A stretch of DNA of 64,000 bases, taken from positions 1 to 64,000 of the forward strand of contig JACCGJ010000238.1 of the NCBI GenBank assembly GCA_013407085.1, given 5' to 3'. This document shows, piece by piece, positions 46,701 through 58,700 of the stretch. Position numbers and translations under genes: made by a program. Below the pieces are notes generated by a model. The model was not told the DNA's origin. It ran no database searches and saw only the letters and a program-made list of their open reading frames with translations. The stretch is from Atriophallophorus winterbourni. Lineage: Eukaryota > Platyhelminthes > Trematoda > Plagiorchiida > Microphallidae. How positions within the stretch are numbered: the first letter of the stretch is position 1; every line of letters begins with the position of its first letter.

Positions 46701-49700
46701 GTTACCAAAAACCTACTCCAACCGATTCGTTGCAAACTTTCTTTTCATGACTTGAATTAAAATTGGCCTTATACACGAATATTCAGCAATCACAATAATA
46801 TTAATTTAAAAAATGACGAACAGGTCCCGACATGAAGTTGCAATTTGTCCGTTTTGATTGATACCTTCTAAATATGATCCAGTTGATTAGCAAATGCCGT
46901 AATTAAACTTTTTGAGCAAAAGTTGCACTGGAATTCCCGTTATCTCGTAATTCGTTCGAAAGTGAGTTGATATGAATACGCGATGCATTTGGCTCAGAGA
47001 TCACATTACAATTTAACAGAAAAAAGCGTATATTAACGTGCCGAGCAATCAATTTTACGCACGGGCGATTCGAAGTCCCCGCGAATTCGGCATGTAGAAC
47101 AAACTGCCTATCGTTAGTTCATATGCACTGTCCAATTTGCATGTGTTAATTGAGGTAGTGCGCCGATTAACTTAGAGAAATTTCTGTTTACAGCGTTGAA
47201 CGGTAATCAGCATTAAAAATTATTTCTAGTCGAAATGACGACCATCGCGATCTGCATGTATTTTGCTCTTGGCCATGTTTTCTCACGTCATTTGCTGCTC
47301 GCGCAATGTCGTACCAAATCCGCTTGCGTTTACGAAGTAATGCAGTTCAACATTACTGTATGGGGTTTTGCAGATGAGATTCAATTTATCTTTCTTCAGT
47401 GCAAGATTTTTTGGTTGTAACACTTGCTTCCAAAGTGTTTCTGTATGCTTTTTCGCAATATAAATCCCGAAAGTTAACAGTTTTCTTACCGAAATGTGTC
47501 CGGCATACGTAGATATATCTCTACATCTCGCTGTGTATCCTGTTTTTCGCGGAGACGAGGCATTGTAATGATTGTTGTTATAAATCTTCCCATTGTTCCC
47601 ACCCGAAAACGCGAAATAGCTGGAAAATGGTGTGTGATATGAATGCTTGACCAGTCGTGTATTTGATTCACGCCTATGCATTTAATCATAGACTTGATTG
47701 CTTTATATGTTCGTGCGATTGAACCGATTTGCTGTCAGCCTTGGTTAAGAGGTGTATCAATGTTGGTCATTTGAATAACAGCCTACATTTTTCTTGGTTT
47801 CCAATGGCCGATATTTGTATGTTGAATATGCACGAGGATAAAGTTATGCAAGTATTATGCTATTCAGTTAGGCGACGGTATTCAAGTTAAACTATGATGC
47901 TTTGTTCGTTTGAAATCATTTTCATTCAAATTATTTTATCGTACTATATTACGTATCACGAATTTGTACACTCCATGCGCAGAGAGTGCGAATCAGCCTT
48001 AAGCTTGCTTTTTTCGCTCACGTTGGCTTTCGTAAATTTTCAAACATTCCAGGGAGAATTATTGGAGAATAATTTAAAAAAAGCCAAAGAAATCTTAGAC
48101 ATGGAGGCTATCAACAATTTGTTCATACGCCGCTCTAACGCAAGTATGTTCATTTTCTTTGTCTTTCACACCGCTTTTGCTTTATGTTCAACTATCTGCA
48201 AAATCGTAATGTTTACAATGGCCCTTAACCCATAACTGCCTGAATTATGTTTTACATTGAAATAATTTTTTTCTCTTGCATTGTAGTGATGAAACTGCTC
48301 TCCTTATATGGGGACAGAAAGTATTTTTAGTTTTTTTTATATATTACGGAAAATATAAAATTGGGACAAATTCGGTACAATCGTCCTTTGCTTTTTCATT
48401 GATTTTCAGCTATAGTCATATGAGACATAAAAGGTAAAAAAAGATTTCTCAATTAAATTTTTTAATGTGAAACACACACAAGGTAGAAAAATAGGTTGAA
48501 TAGAAAATAATGTATTTCCTTCATGCAGTCTTCGCGATCAAAACCCATGGAATGACACAAAACAGTTCTTATGCATGTCTAAGCATAAATGGACATTGCA
48601 TTTAGTGCAGAATATCTTCGTCTTTCCAGGACAGTTTTTGAACCTGCATCGGTTTCTTTTTTTCTCGACACAAGGCACATGTGCCACTTGGTCCAACCTC
48701 AAATCGTCGGATGGGGCTCCACACCTTCTTTTGCTGCTAGCGTCTTCACCTCTTTGACATGGGCGTCACGTTTAGGAGGCAAGCAATTTTTTACAGATTT
48801 GGTAAGGGTGAAAGCTACCTCAAGTTTGAAGGAAGCAAGCTGGAGCACTTCTTTTTTGGAAGAGAAAGCCTCTTGCAGTCTTTACGATAACAAAGCCATG
48901 AATTAACTATAGCCATGTCAATGAAGTGATAGATCAGACGGTGATAAGCTTTCTTTGATTTCATGCTTATTCTATACAAAGAAAGAAGATGGTTTGCCAA
49001 ATCTACACCACCTATTGACTTATTGTATCGTTTCACAATATCAGGGCAAGGTACTTCAATGGACCGCTTTGTAGTTTTATCAAATCTACGGACAGTTGAT
49101 AGAGGATTTGCCCTGGCAAATGTAGACACCAAATTCACTACTTTGTTGTCGTAACAGCGAACCAGGGTGACACTTGAATGTCCCTCCACCAGTTCTTTCT
49201 TCTCAAAGGAGCCCCTGCCTTTTTTCATTAGGCGCTTGTCATTCTTCATGTTTTTTGGTAAGCCAGCTAATCGTGGTAGTCTAACTGTGCCGCAACAAAA
49301 TATTCCCACATCTGACAAGTATTGCAGAAAGGGCACAGAGGTGAACCAGTTATCAAAAATACAAGATGGTTCTCATAGGAAGGAATGGTCTTGGCAAGAT
49401 GTAGCACAATATTTGAGCTAGCACCGATGTTTGGGACGTTGGGATCATCGACGGGGGATATTTTCCCAGTATATGGGATGAAATCGCACATCATCCCACG
49501 ATCGTCAGCGAGTACGAAATGTTTGTAGCCAAACTTTATAGGTTTATTTGGCAGGTATTGTTTGAGCCTTGATCTGCCTTTGAATGGCACCATTTGCTCA
49601 TCAACGCAGAGATTTTGCTGTTTGGTTAGGTTTTGAAATTTTGTTCTTAGATGGTTTACTAGAGGTTTCACTTTGAACATTTGGGTCAAAATCAGGATCT

Positions 49701-52700
49701 CCAGGTTTACCAAACGGGAGCAGAATTCAGGGTCACCAACATCATCATCATTGTCTGAAAGCTCAGGCTCACTGTCGAGGGTAGTAATGGTTGAATATTC
49801 AGTCGATTTTCGAGGTTTTTCGTGGCCATAAAATAATCTTGGAGTGAGACCTGAAAAAGAATTAATACATTAAAATCTTCATTATTTTTTTAAACATTTG
49901 AATGAGATTTGGGAACATAAGTGCCGGTTGTAACATTTTTGGGACATTCTCTTGTATAGGTTCACATGCCGGATGTCACAAATTTGAGGCAGTCATATTT
50001 CGCATAGAAAAATATTTCATCATTCGTGTATAAGTTGAATGTGTTCAGAAGATGTCTATAAATGAAGCAAAAAATTATCAATGTATATACGTACAAGCTT
50101 TTTCAGCCATTGCACGCAGAAAAATGAAGCACGGAGCGATATTTCACAACCTGTTTGCCTGACGATGGCAAATAGCATGAAACCGGTAGTGGTGTGTAAG
50201 GGATAGGGATGTGAGCAACACATTACTTTGGTCATCCATAAGCGCCTTGAGTGCTTTAACCAAGAATCACTTTGTGATTCTGTGTCTGAACATCGTGGTT
50301 CGTTGTACGAACCCTATATAACAAAACACATTAACCTTTAGATGGATTCCACCGAAACTTGCTGAGTGGCGGACAAGCGGTTGATTTGAGTTTAGATTGT
50401 CTTTACTGACACTGCCACATTTTTCCTAATGGTCTCTCTCCTTAATCCATCTTAATTTACACGTTGGGTGTCATTTAATTGGCATTCACACTTTAGCATA
50501 TCAAAATGATAAGCCTGATTTCTTTGTTTAATTTTGGATTTGTTTTATTCAGAAAATGCGAGGGATTGCTCAAGTGTGGTCAAATATGTGGTTGATCACG
50601 ACCTTCTGCCCTTGCTTGTAATCTGTTTCAACAGAAAGTGTTGTGAATCCTTCGCTTCTGTCATGAAAATTGATTTTCTAACCGGTACGTGTCTAACACC
50701 ATGCCTCGATAAACCATGAATGTAATTTTACGTTACATTAAATATACGTTACTCTAAAGTTGTGACATGATTAATCTACGTGTATTGCAATCTTATAAAG
50801 AATGCTCTATTTTCCATCAATTTCGTTAGCTCGCACTATGGCACATCCGAACGTAGAGAGCTACCAACCAATAATTTCCGTTTCATTCATCTATCCATAA
50901 AATATCGTTAGGTCTCATTAGCAAGAACTTGAGTTTCACTTACTTGACCATTCTCGTTTTGCACAGTATATTTGTGTGAAACCCATTGTTGTTGGCCTCC
51001 GTCGGTCGATGTCGACCATGGATGTACATCACATCGCATGAATTTCATGTTTTGCATCTTTTTGAATGACTAAACAGTCCGATTCGGCAGGAACAATCTC
51101 TCCCGCAGCGCTTGCAACGATATTCAAAACTCGGTTGTATTGCATCAGTTGCACGCCGGCGGCGTGATCTGCGTTCAGCAGCCAAGAGCTGTATTTGCTC
51201 CTCCTCGGCTTGCAGACGACGCTTTACACAATGCCTCCAAAGTGAGCGGTCAAGAGCAAGTTCTTCCCAGCTTGCGGGGTCAATGTCAAGAGCTTTCATA
51301 TCTCTTTTGCAAGCATCTTTGTACCGCAAGTGCGGTCTGCCCAATGGTCGACTTCCTAATTGCAACTCACCGTAGAGTGGATCTTTCGTAATACGACCAT
51401 TTTCCATTCTATAGACATGACAAAGCACCCGCAGGCGGCACTGACGTAATAGGGTGCACATGCTCTGTAGACCAGCTTTTGAAAGCACTTCAGCGTTAGT
51501 CACTCTGTTCATCCACGATATGTTCAAGATACGACGGATGCTTCGTAGATGGAAAGCATTCAGCTTCCGTTCGTGTCTTGCGTGGGTGGTCCAGGTTTCA
51601 CTGCCGTATAGTAAAGCATTTAGTACGCACGCGTTGTATACCATCATCTTTGTCTTTACAGTCAGCTTGCGGTTACCCCAAACACGAGAGTTCAATCGGA
51701 CAGAATGACAGCTGCTCTGCCAATCCGCTTATCAATCTCCGTGTCTAGCGAGAGGTTATCCGCAATGGTTGAACCAAGATATGTGAAATGATGTACTGGT
51801 TTAAGCTGACAGTTTCCAACAGTGATGATTGGTGGCGATACAGTTCCTTGACCAAGGACTTTGGTCTTGCTCATGCTGATTGTTAGACCAAAGTCTTTGC
51901 ATGCCGACGAAAAACAGTCCATTAGCGACTGTAGGTTCTCTTGGGAGTGAGCAATAAAGGCTGCATCGTCGGCAAACAACAGGTCACGGATTATCACATC
52001 CCGTACTTTGGTTCGTGCTCTCAACCGGTTCAGGTTGAAAAGCTTACCATCACTTCGCGTGCGTATGTAAATGCCTTCTGTTCTCGTCCTAAAAGCGTGC
52101 TTCAGAAGCAGAGCAAAGAAAATGCCGAACAGCGTGGGAGCAAGAACACACCCTTGTTTGACGCCTCGGCGAATTTCAAATGCTTCTGAACTGCAACCGT
52201 TAAAATGGACTGAGCCTTTCATGCCTGAGTGGAACGAAATAACGAGTCTGAGCAGCCTTGGGGGGCAGCCTATCAGATCAAGCATTTTGAAAAGACCCTC
52301 CCTGCTGACGTAGTCGAATGCCTTAGTTAAATCAATAGAAACAGCGTATAATGGCATACGCTGTTCCCGACACTTTTCTTGAAGTTGTCTCAGGGAGAAG
52401 ATCATGTCAACGGTTGATCTTCCCTTGCGGAGGCCACATTGAGATTCGGAGTTAATTCTATCAGCTAAAACTTGCATCCGGATCTGTAAGACTTTAGCAA
52501 ACAATTTGCCTACAACATTCAGAAGGGAGATTCCTCTGTAATTGTTGCAGTCGCCTCTGTCACCCTTATTCTTAAATAGCGTGATGATCTTTGTGTCTCG
52601 CATCTCTTGTGGGACACCCCCCTCCTTCCAGCACTGAAGAAGCAAATGGTGAAGAGGCTGTAATAATGCTGCTCTACCGCATTTGATGAGCTCAGGTAGA

Positions 52701-55700
52701 ATTCCGTCGTCACAAGGGTCCTTCCCATTCGCTAAGCGGTCGATTGCCTTATTGAGCTCATCAAGAGTAGGAGGGGTATCTAGATGTTCAATGGTCGGCA
52801 ACCGTTCGACATTTTCAAGTGTATGCGGTAGAACCGTACTGTCCCTAGAATAGAAGGAGGAGAGTTTTGTCGACAATCGGCTTACCAGATAAAGACTTAA
52901 TGGGAGCCGTTTTAAGTTTGTTTGGGTCAATGGCTCTCTTGATCCCATCATACATACCGTGAAAATTTCCGGTATCCGCAGCATTTTGGATATTGAGGCT
53001 AACTTCAGTCCAATAGTCGTTTGAACATCGCCTTGCAGTCTGTTGGACCTTATTTCTAGCTGCTTTTAGAAGACGTAAGTTTTCATCTGTTGGCATACCT
53101 TTGAACCTGAAGAACGCTGAGCGTTTCTCATCCAGCACAGCAGTCATCTCAGAAGCGTTTGCTTCGAACCAGTCGCTCGTTCGAGCTTTCTTCGGACCGA
53201 ACGTGGAAAGTGCTACTCGGCATATGCAGCTTTTTATCAATTCCCAGTTTTCTGAAGCAGATTCAAGTGGGGTTGTCTTGTTGAACTCGTCTGTGAAGGC
53301 TTTTGCGAATTTCGCAGTTAGATTAGGTTCGCACATGCGAGTGACGTCTATCCTAGGCTTAGCAGACAATTTGGTGCGGTGAAATCTCGTGTGGGGAAGC
53401 TTCAGTTTTGCACAGACCAGTGAATGATCAGTGTCGCAGTCTGCGCTTTGATATGATCTGGTGAGGAGCACGCTTCCTATATTAGTTCGCTTAACAAGAA
53501 TAAGATCAAGCTGATGCCAATGCTTAGAGCGAGGATGCTTCCAAGAGACTTTATGCTGTGGTTTTGTTTGAAAGAAAGTGTTACTGACACAAAGATTGAA
53601 CTGTGTGCACAATTCTAAAAGGCGTTGCCCATTTTCATTGGTTTTACCTACACCGAACCTTCCGAGACAGTTTTGCCAAGACTCGTAATCTGCACCAACT
53701 CTTGCATTGAAATCACCCAATACCACTACACAGTTTTTCTGTGGCACGTTTTTCAGGACGGCTGTGAGGTTATGATAAAAAGCGTCTTTTTCAGCAGGCG
53801 TCGCAGAGAGCGTCGGTGCATAAACGTTGACCAACGTAATGGTACCAGTAATGCACCTCAGATTTAAAGTCCAAATCCGTTCGCTCCCGCTGCTGCTCGG
53901 TTCTGTTGCTTTTAATATGTCGTTTCGCACGGCAAACCCAACTCCATGCAGTCGAGGCTCATCGGAACCTCTTCCTTTCCAAAAGAATGTGTAATCACTT
54001 TCTGTTAGCTTACCAGTGTCTGGTAAGCGCGTCTCTTGTAGGGCAGCCACGTCGACATTCAGCCTCTTTAGCTCGTTGTTAATCACGGCGGACTTTCTAA
54101 CGCCTCTGATATTCGAGACGTCGTCATGAAATCCTGGAAGCATGGACCGGACGTTCCAGGTTCCAAGTTTCAGAACTGACATTTGTTGTTTGGTATTTTG
54201 ATTCGCTGGTGCGGAAAAATACAGTCTGCTTGTCGGTTGATTCCTAATCCCCATGCACCCAATGAGGATAGCAGACCTTGGCGAGACGGTACCTTATTGA
54301 CTGGGGGCTGCCCAGCTTGAGGCGGGCGGTAGCCGTCCAATGAGACCTGGAAGTCTCTCCCACCGTCGAAAGCAGCCCCAGGCGCTTAGCTCTGCGCCAG
54401 TCGAGCCATAGCTTTTAACCGGTATCTGCTGCTTCCCGTGTTATTTTCCGTAGAAGCGGAATGGAGTGTCCTCTCCATTGGTGCGTTGTGATGTACGCCA
54501 GGGCAGTTTAATATGGAGAACTAGCTGTTGCCCATGCAGCAAGTGCTCCCTCTCCACGGCACCACTGGAACCAAAGGAACAGCTAGGCTGATACGTTTGG
54601 ACAACGATGCCGTCGCAGGAGCTGGCAGGACGAAGTTGAATAAACTTCGGACTGCCTAACGGGACTCCGGCTCCGGATGTTTCCTCGAGGTTGACTCCTG
54701 AAGCCTTTTCCATGAATGGATGTAGCTACAAGGCAGTGGAGGTTTGAGATAAGGGTTTTCCTTCCTCTAAATGGGCCGCCTTCATGGACTAACGAGCTCC
54801 ACCTGCCCGAAGCATGCTGGTTTTGAGGCGCCAGTCAGTCGCCTTCGCCCTTTCTCCTGTCAGTAGAAGCAGTTCCGCCGGGTCACACAGGACCACGCGT
54901 GCAGGCCAGGAGCTGGACTTGGTTGTCAGAGGCTATATGAGACGCGGGCCATTGGATCATTTTTGGAATTGGGAGCTTATCCCCAAAGCCGCCCCGGCCG
55001 TGACAACCTTGGATACCAAATGTTGATTGTAACACGTTTTAAGTCAAATTGAACTTTACGCAGTCAGATGAGTGCAGACAGTCGAGACTTTAAAAGAAAC
55101 GGCATCGCAGCTAAAACTAGTGTGCAGTAAACACAGAATCGGATGTTACACAGTGATTACATGGTTGTACTGCTGATCTGCGCTTTTAAAACGAGAACAG
55201 AATGGCACGTGTGATTGAAGCGTGTAAGTGAAAGGATGGGTACACCACTGTATATTTAGAACCTGTCAGTTTGAACTAGTAAATCTTTTTGAATAACTTG
55301 GTTCAACCCTTGCAGAAAACGTTTTGCTTTACACTAAGATTGACAAGCGGATTGACAGAGCAACTGCCATGTCGCCCCGTTTGAATTCTCATGTCTGGCC
55401 GTGCCGCAAGTTGACCTTGAAGAAAAAGATGAAGGTTTACACATGTATAATTGGGTTAAACCCATAACAATGAACCGAAATGCTCATGTCTATACAAGCG
55501 CTAATTGTTTACCATTTTTCCGCTCTTTCAAGCGCATGACGATCCCGGTCTTACTATCCCTACTTGATGAGTGCGAACAGCACGAAACCGGTCGTGTGGG
55601 TGTGTGACGGAAATGCATGCAAATGAGCATTTTGGTTCATGGATATGAGCTTAACCCCATTATACATGTGTTTGGACACGTGATTGAACAAATTGGTAGT

Positions 55701-58700
55701 ACCAGCCTTACGCAAAAGTGGCATACATGCGCTACTTGTTCATGCACGTTCTATGTTTACATTCGGTGTTGTGGCGAGCTTTACGGGCGATTGATGCGTT
55801 TTCTGATTCGGATTGTTCCTTTTTCATGGTAGAGCTTCCTCTTTGTTTTCTATTTAAATGCTTCCGTTTTCTTATAACCAGATAAAGAGAAAGATACAGT
55901 AACCTCGCTATTTGATGAAGCAATACAATGTTTATCGGATGAGGACAAATGTCTTGGTCAAATTCAATCGTTACTATCGCTAGTTCGGCGTGGCATTGGA
56001 GTTCATCATAGTGGGCTTGTTCCGATTCTGAAGGAAATCGTGGAAATATTTTTCGCGAAAGGTTTATTAAAGGTAACGTTTTCATCTTCGTATGGTTGTT
56101 TGCGCGCAATGCTCTGTTTTTAGATTGTGTAAACATGCAAAAGGAATTTTTCAGTTTTATTTTAATCATTGTATCAATATTCGCTTAAGTTTGATTATCT
56201 GGACGATATGGCCACTTCAAATTATATAACTACAATTACCGTAAATACGCGCGTATAGGACGATACCATGTATAGGACGCAGTGGATATTTGACCCTAAA
56301 AACGATGGAAAAACTGTGTACCTATGTATAGTCCTTAATTTCCATTAATTTTTATAGAAACGGTGAAGTTAAGTAAACCACGGTGAACTCCATACAATCG
56401 CTATGACCGTCGTGTGTGCTGATTGCTGACTCATTCATCCTGTCAGTCAGCAGATGTCCGTCTAGCCCAGTGGTTCTTAACCTGGGTTCGGTGAGTCCTT
56501 TTCTGGGGTTCGACGGTTTGGCATTGGGTTTGGTTGGTCTAAGTCTAACATCATTGGGTAGTGTTCGTTTACATTTTTTCCATTCCGACCTTACTATTTC
56601 GGCGATAGCGCTGGTCAAGAACGTAATCTTCAGAGGTTTCGGTCCATCCAGAACTGCAGGAGAGCCAGGTTCAACAGCAATTCTTCAAAACAACAAAGCT
56701 CTCAACGTTTTGGTGTCACCAAGTCGTTGCGTACCCTCTTATTGCTAAGAAAGCCCTCGAGATTCTCATACCGTTTGTTTCAGCATATCTTTGCGAGCAG
56801 TCCTTTTCGATGATGGTAAACATAAAAACGAAGAAAAGGAGCAAACTTTGTTGATAAAATGATATGAGAGTGGCACTTGCCAAGACCAAGCCACGCATTC
56901 CTGAAATTTTCGCTATGAGGCGAGAACAACGGTCACATTGATTTGCGGTAAATATTCATTTCGTGTTTGTTTATGTGCGAAATTCATGTTGTGTTGGTTT
57001 TGAATTGGAACAAAAAACACATTTTATTTTTCCAACTACGAAGGGTTCGATGAATGCGTGTATGGAATTTGTAGGGTTCGGTACCAACAGAAAGGTTAAG
57101 AACCACTGGTCTAGCCTATGTAGACTATCGTGGAAAGTGCACTTCTCATTCTTGGGCGTCATGTCGAATGATTGGATGACATTATTGATATTACGATAAA
57201 TGCATATTTTTATAATAAAAGTATCCATGGATAAGACGCACCTGGGTTTTTAAGGGCAACTTATGACGAAAAAATGCATCCTATACGCGGGTATTTACGG
57301 TATAATACTCACACGCTTATAAATTTAGCCTTGGCAAACTTGTTGTAGAATGTATTTATGCACTCGTTTCGAATTGCTCAAATATCGCTCGGTAATAATC
57401 AAATTTCTGGTATCATTTAGCTTAGTCTCTGTTCACACTTGCAAACTTTTATTTATCGAATGTGAGGATGTTTTTGGTCTATCTGAAGACGGCGATTATA
57501 TGTTATTCTTATAGCGCTCCCGAAGCCAAAGGATAATAATTTCAATGTTACGTTTAGTCGAAGGATTATCATAGTAGGTTTTTGTGATAGAAATAAATGC
57601 GAACTGGGTCTCACGTGAATCATAATCAGTTCATATACAGCTTTTTCAATATTCTTTAATGTATGAGAAATAGCAAATCCCCTATTCTTGATACCCATCC
57701 CGTTGTGTCGTCTTACTTGATATTCCTGAAATCATAGGTGTTTTAATGCAATAACCATAACCCTGAGCAGTAGAGATTCATGGCAGACATTATGAATATT
57801 CCTTGGGAAGTTGAGGTTGACTAATTTCGCCTGCAACAATGTCCGAACTACAATGAAGTTGGTTCAAATCCGGTAATAGTGAATCTTCTATACCACGCCG
57901 GGACCAATGTTATGTTGGATGAATCGTCGATGTTGCAGCAGAGACCGTCGTTGCGTTCAATCAATCTATGCGTTGTTGTTAACCCAGCAGTCAGGAAAAC
58001 ATAACAAGGCCGGAATGGAACGTTGATCGGGAGTCCAATGTCCAAGCGCCCAGTGGTGCGTTTCGACCGTGGACATGGTTTGTATTTATATGACAACTAC
58101 TGAGTAAACGTGTGAGGGTAGACCTTAATCGTGGAAAAGTTCATAGTGGAAACGACGGAAGTTGGTTTTCATGGGCGAGTCACACAATTTGAATTTAGTG
58201 AAGACCGGGTTTGTTGACGAGGTATACCACGGCTTACCCAAAAGCAATTTCTCTCTGTTGCATGTGTAATGTTACAAAGCATAAGCTCACAAAAGGGGTT
58301 ATCCTGTCTGACATCAATTCAATATACAAGACCACCAGTGATTTATGATGAAAACTGTCAATCGGCAAACTAAGCGGTGCATAAAAAGACTTTAACCGCC
58401 ATAGTTACACAAACAAACAAAACATTCCACCTACAAGATTAATATTAATACAAACCTATCCAATCGACACGATTCTCGATTTAGTTTCTCATACAATATC
58501 ACCTCAAACAAAGTCACCAACCCACGCTCTTGTAACGATCAACTACCGTAACTCGAACTCAATCGAAACTCTCAAATCTGGTTCCACTGGAGTCGAGCCA
58601 ATCATTTTGTACACACACGAAAAATTCGACCAAATGCATGTATACTAACGTAACTGATTTTCCAAACTGAACGAGCTGCACGGAATTTTATAATGAAACT

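Larger units (their letters stand above)
34946..48052 (+). other. Helicase intron 4 (13.1 kb, transposon-filled)
   Basis: The largest intron contains a Penelope-type 3' relic, a LINE fragment (35222-36620), a LINE split by a BEL/Pao element that is itself split by a Penelope-like element (37390-45965), and a truncated LINE tail. 46180-48052 has no gene but holds a strong hairpin. Confidence 0.75.
50985..55025 (-). mobile_element. RTE-like LINE, nearly intact, antisense in intron 6
   Basis: Runs minus-strand from a GC-rich leader (55025-54255) through endonuclease, RT and a zinc-finger C-terminus to a 3' end at about 50985 with a CCAACAACA tail. Only two obvious frameshifts (near 52865 and 51700) interrupt the coding region, so it is one of the youngest LINEs here. 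A second copy's 3' end lies at the window edge (63815-64000). I place it with RTE-like/craniofacial-development-protein-2-like elements; the exact clade is unsure. Confidence 0.85.
56237..57302. mobile_element. TIR DNA transposon (superfamily unclear)
   Basis: Inverted ends TACCGTAAATAC(G/C)CGCG at 56237 and 57302 continue for at least 23 bases with one mismatch (right end CCTATACGCGGGTATTTACG). Subterminal TATAGGACGCA / ATAAGACGCACC blocks also mirror each other. Flanking bases suggest a TA or TTA-like target, but no clear duplication. No transposase of its own; non-autonomous. Interrupted by a hAT element. Confidence 0.65.

Noticed and set aside
47894..48052. Coding potential upstream of helicase exon 5
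   Set aside because: Open frame continues upstream, but no family similarity and a good acceptor (TTCCAG) precedes GELLEN.
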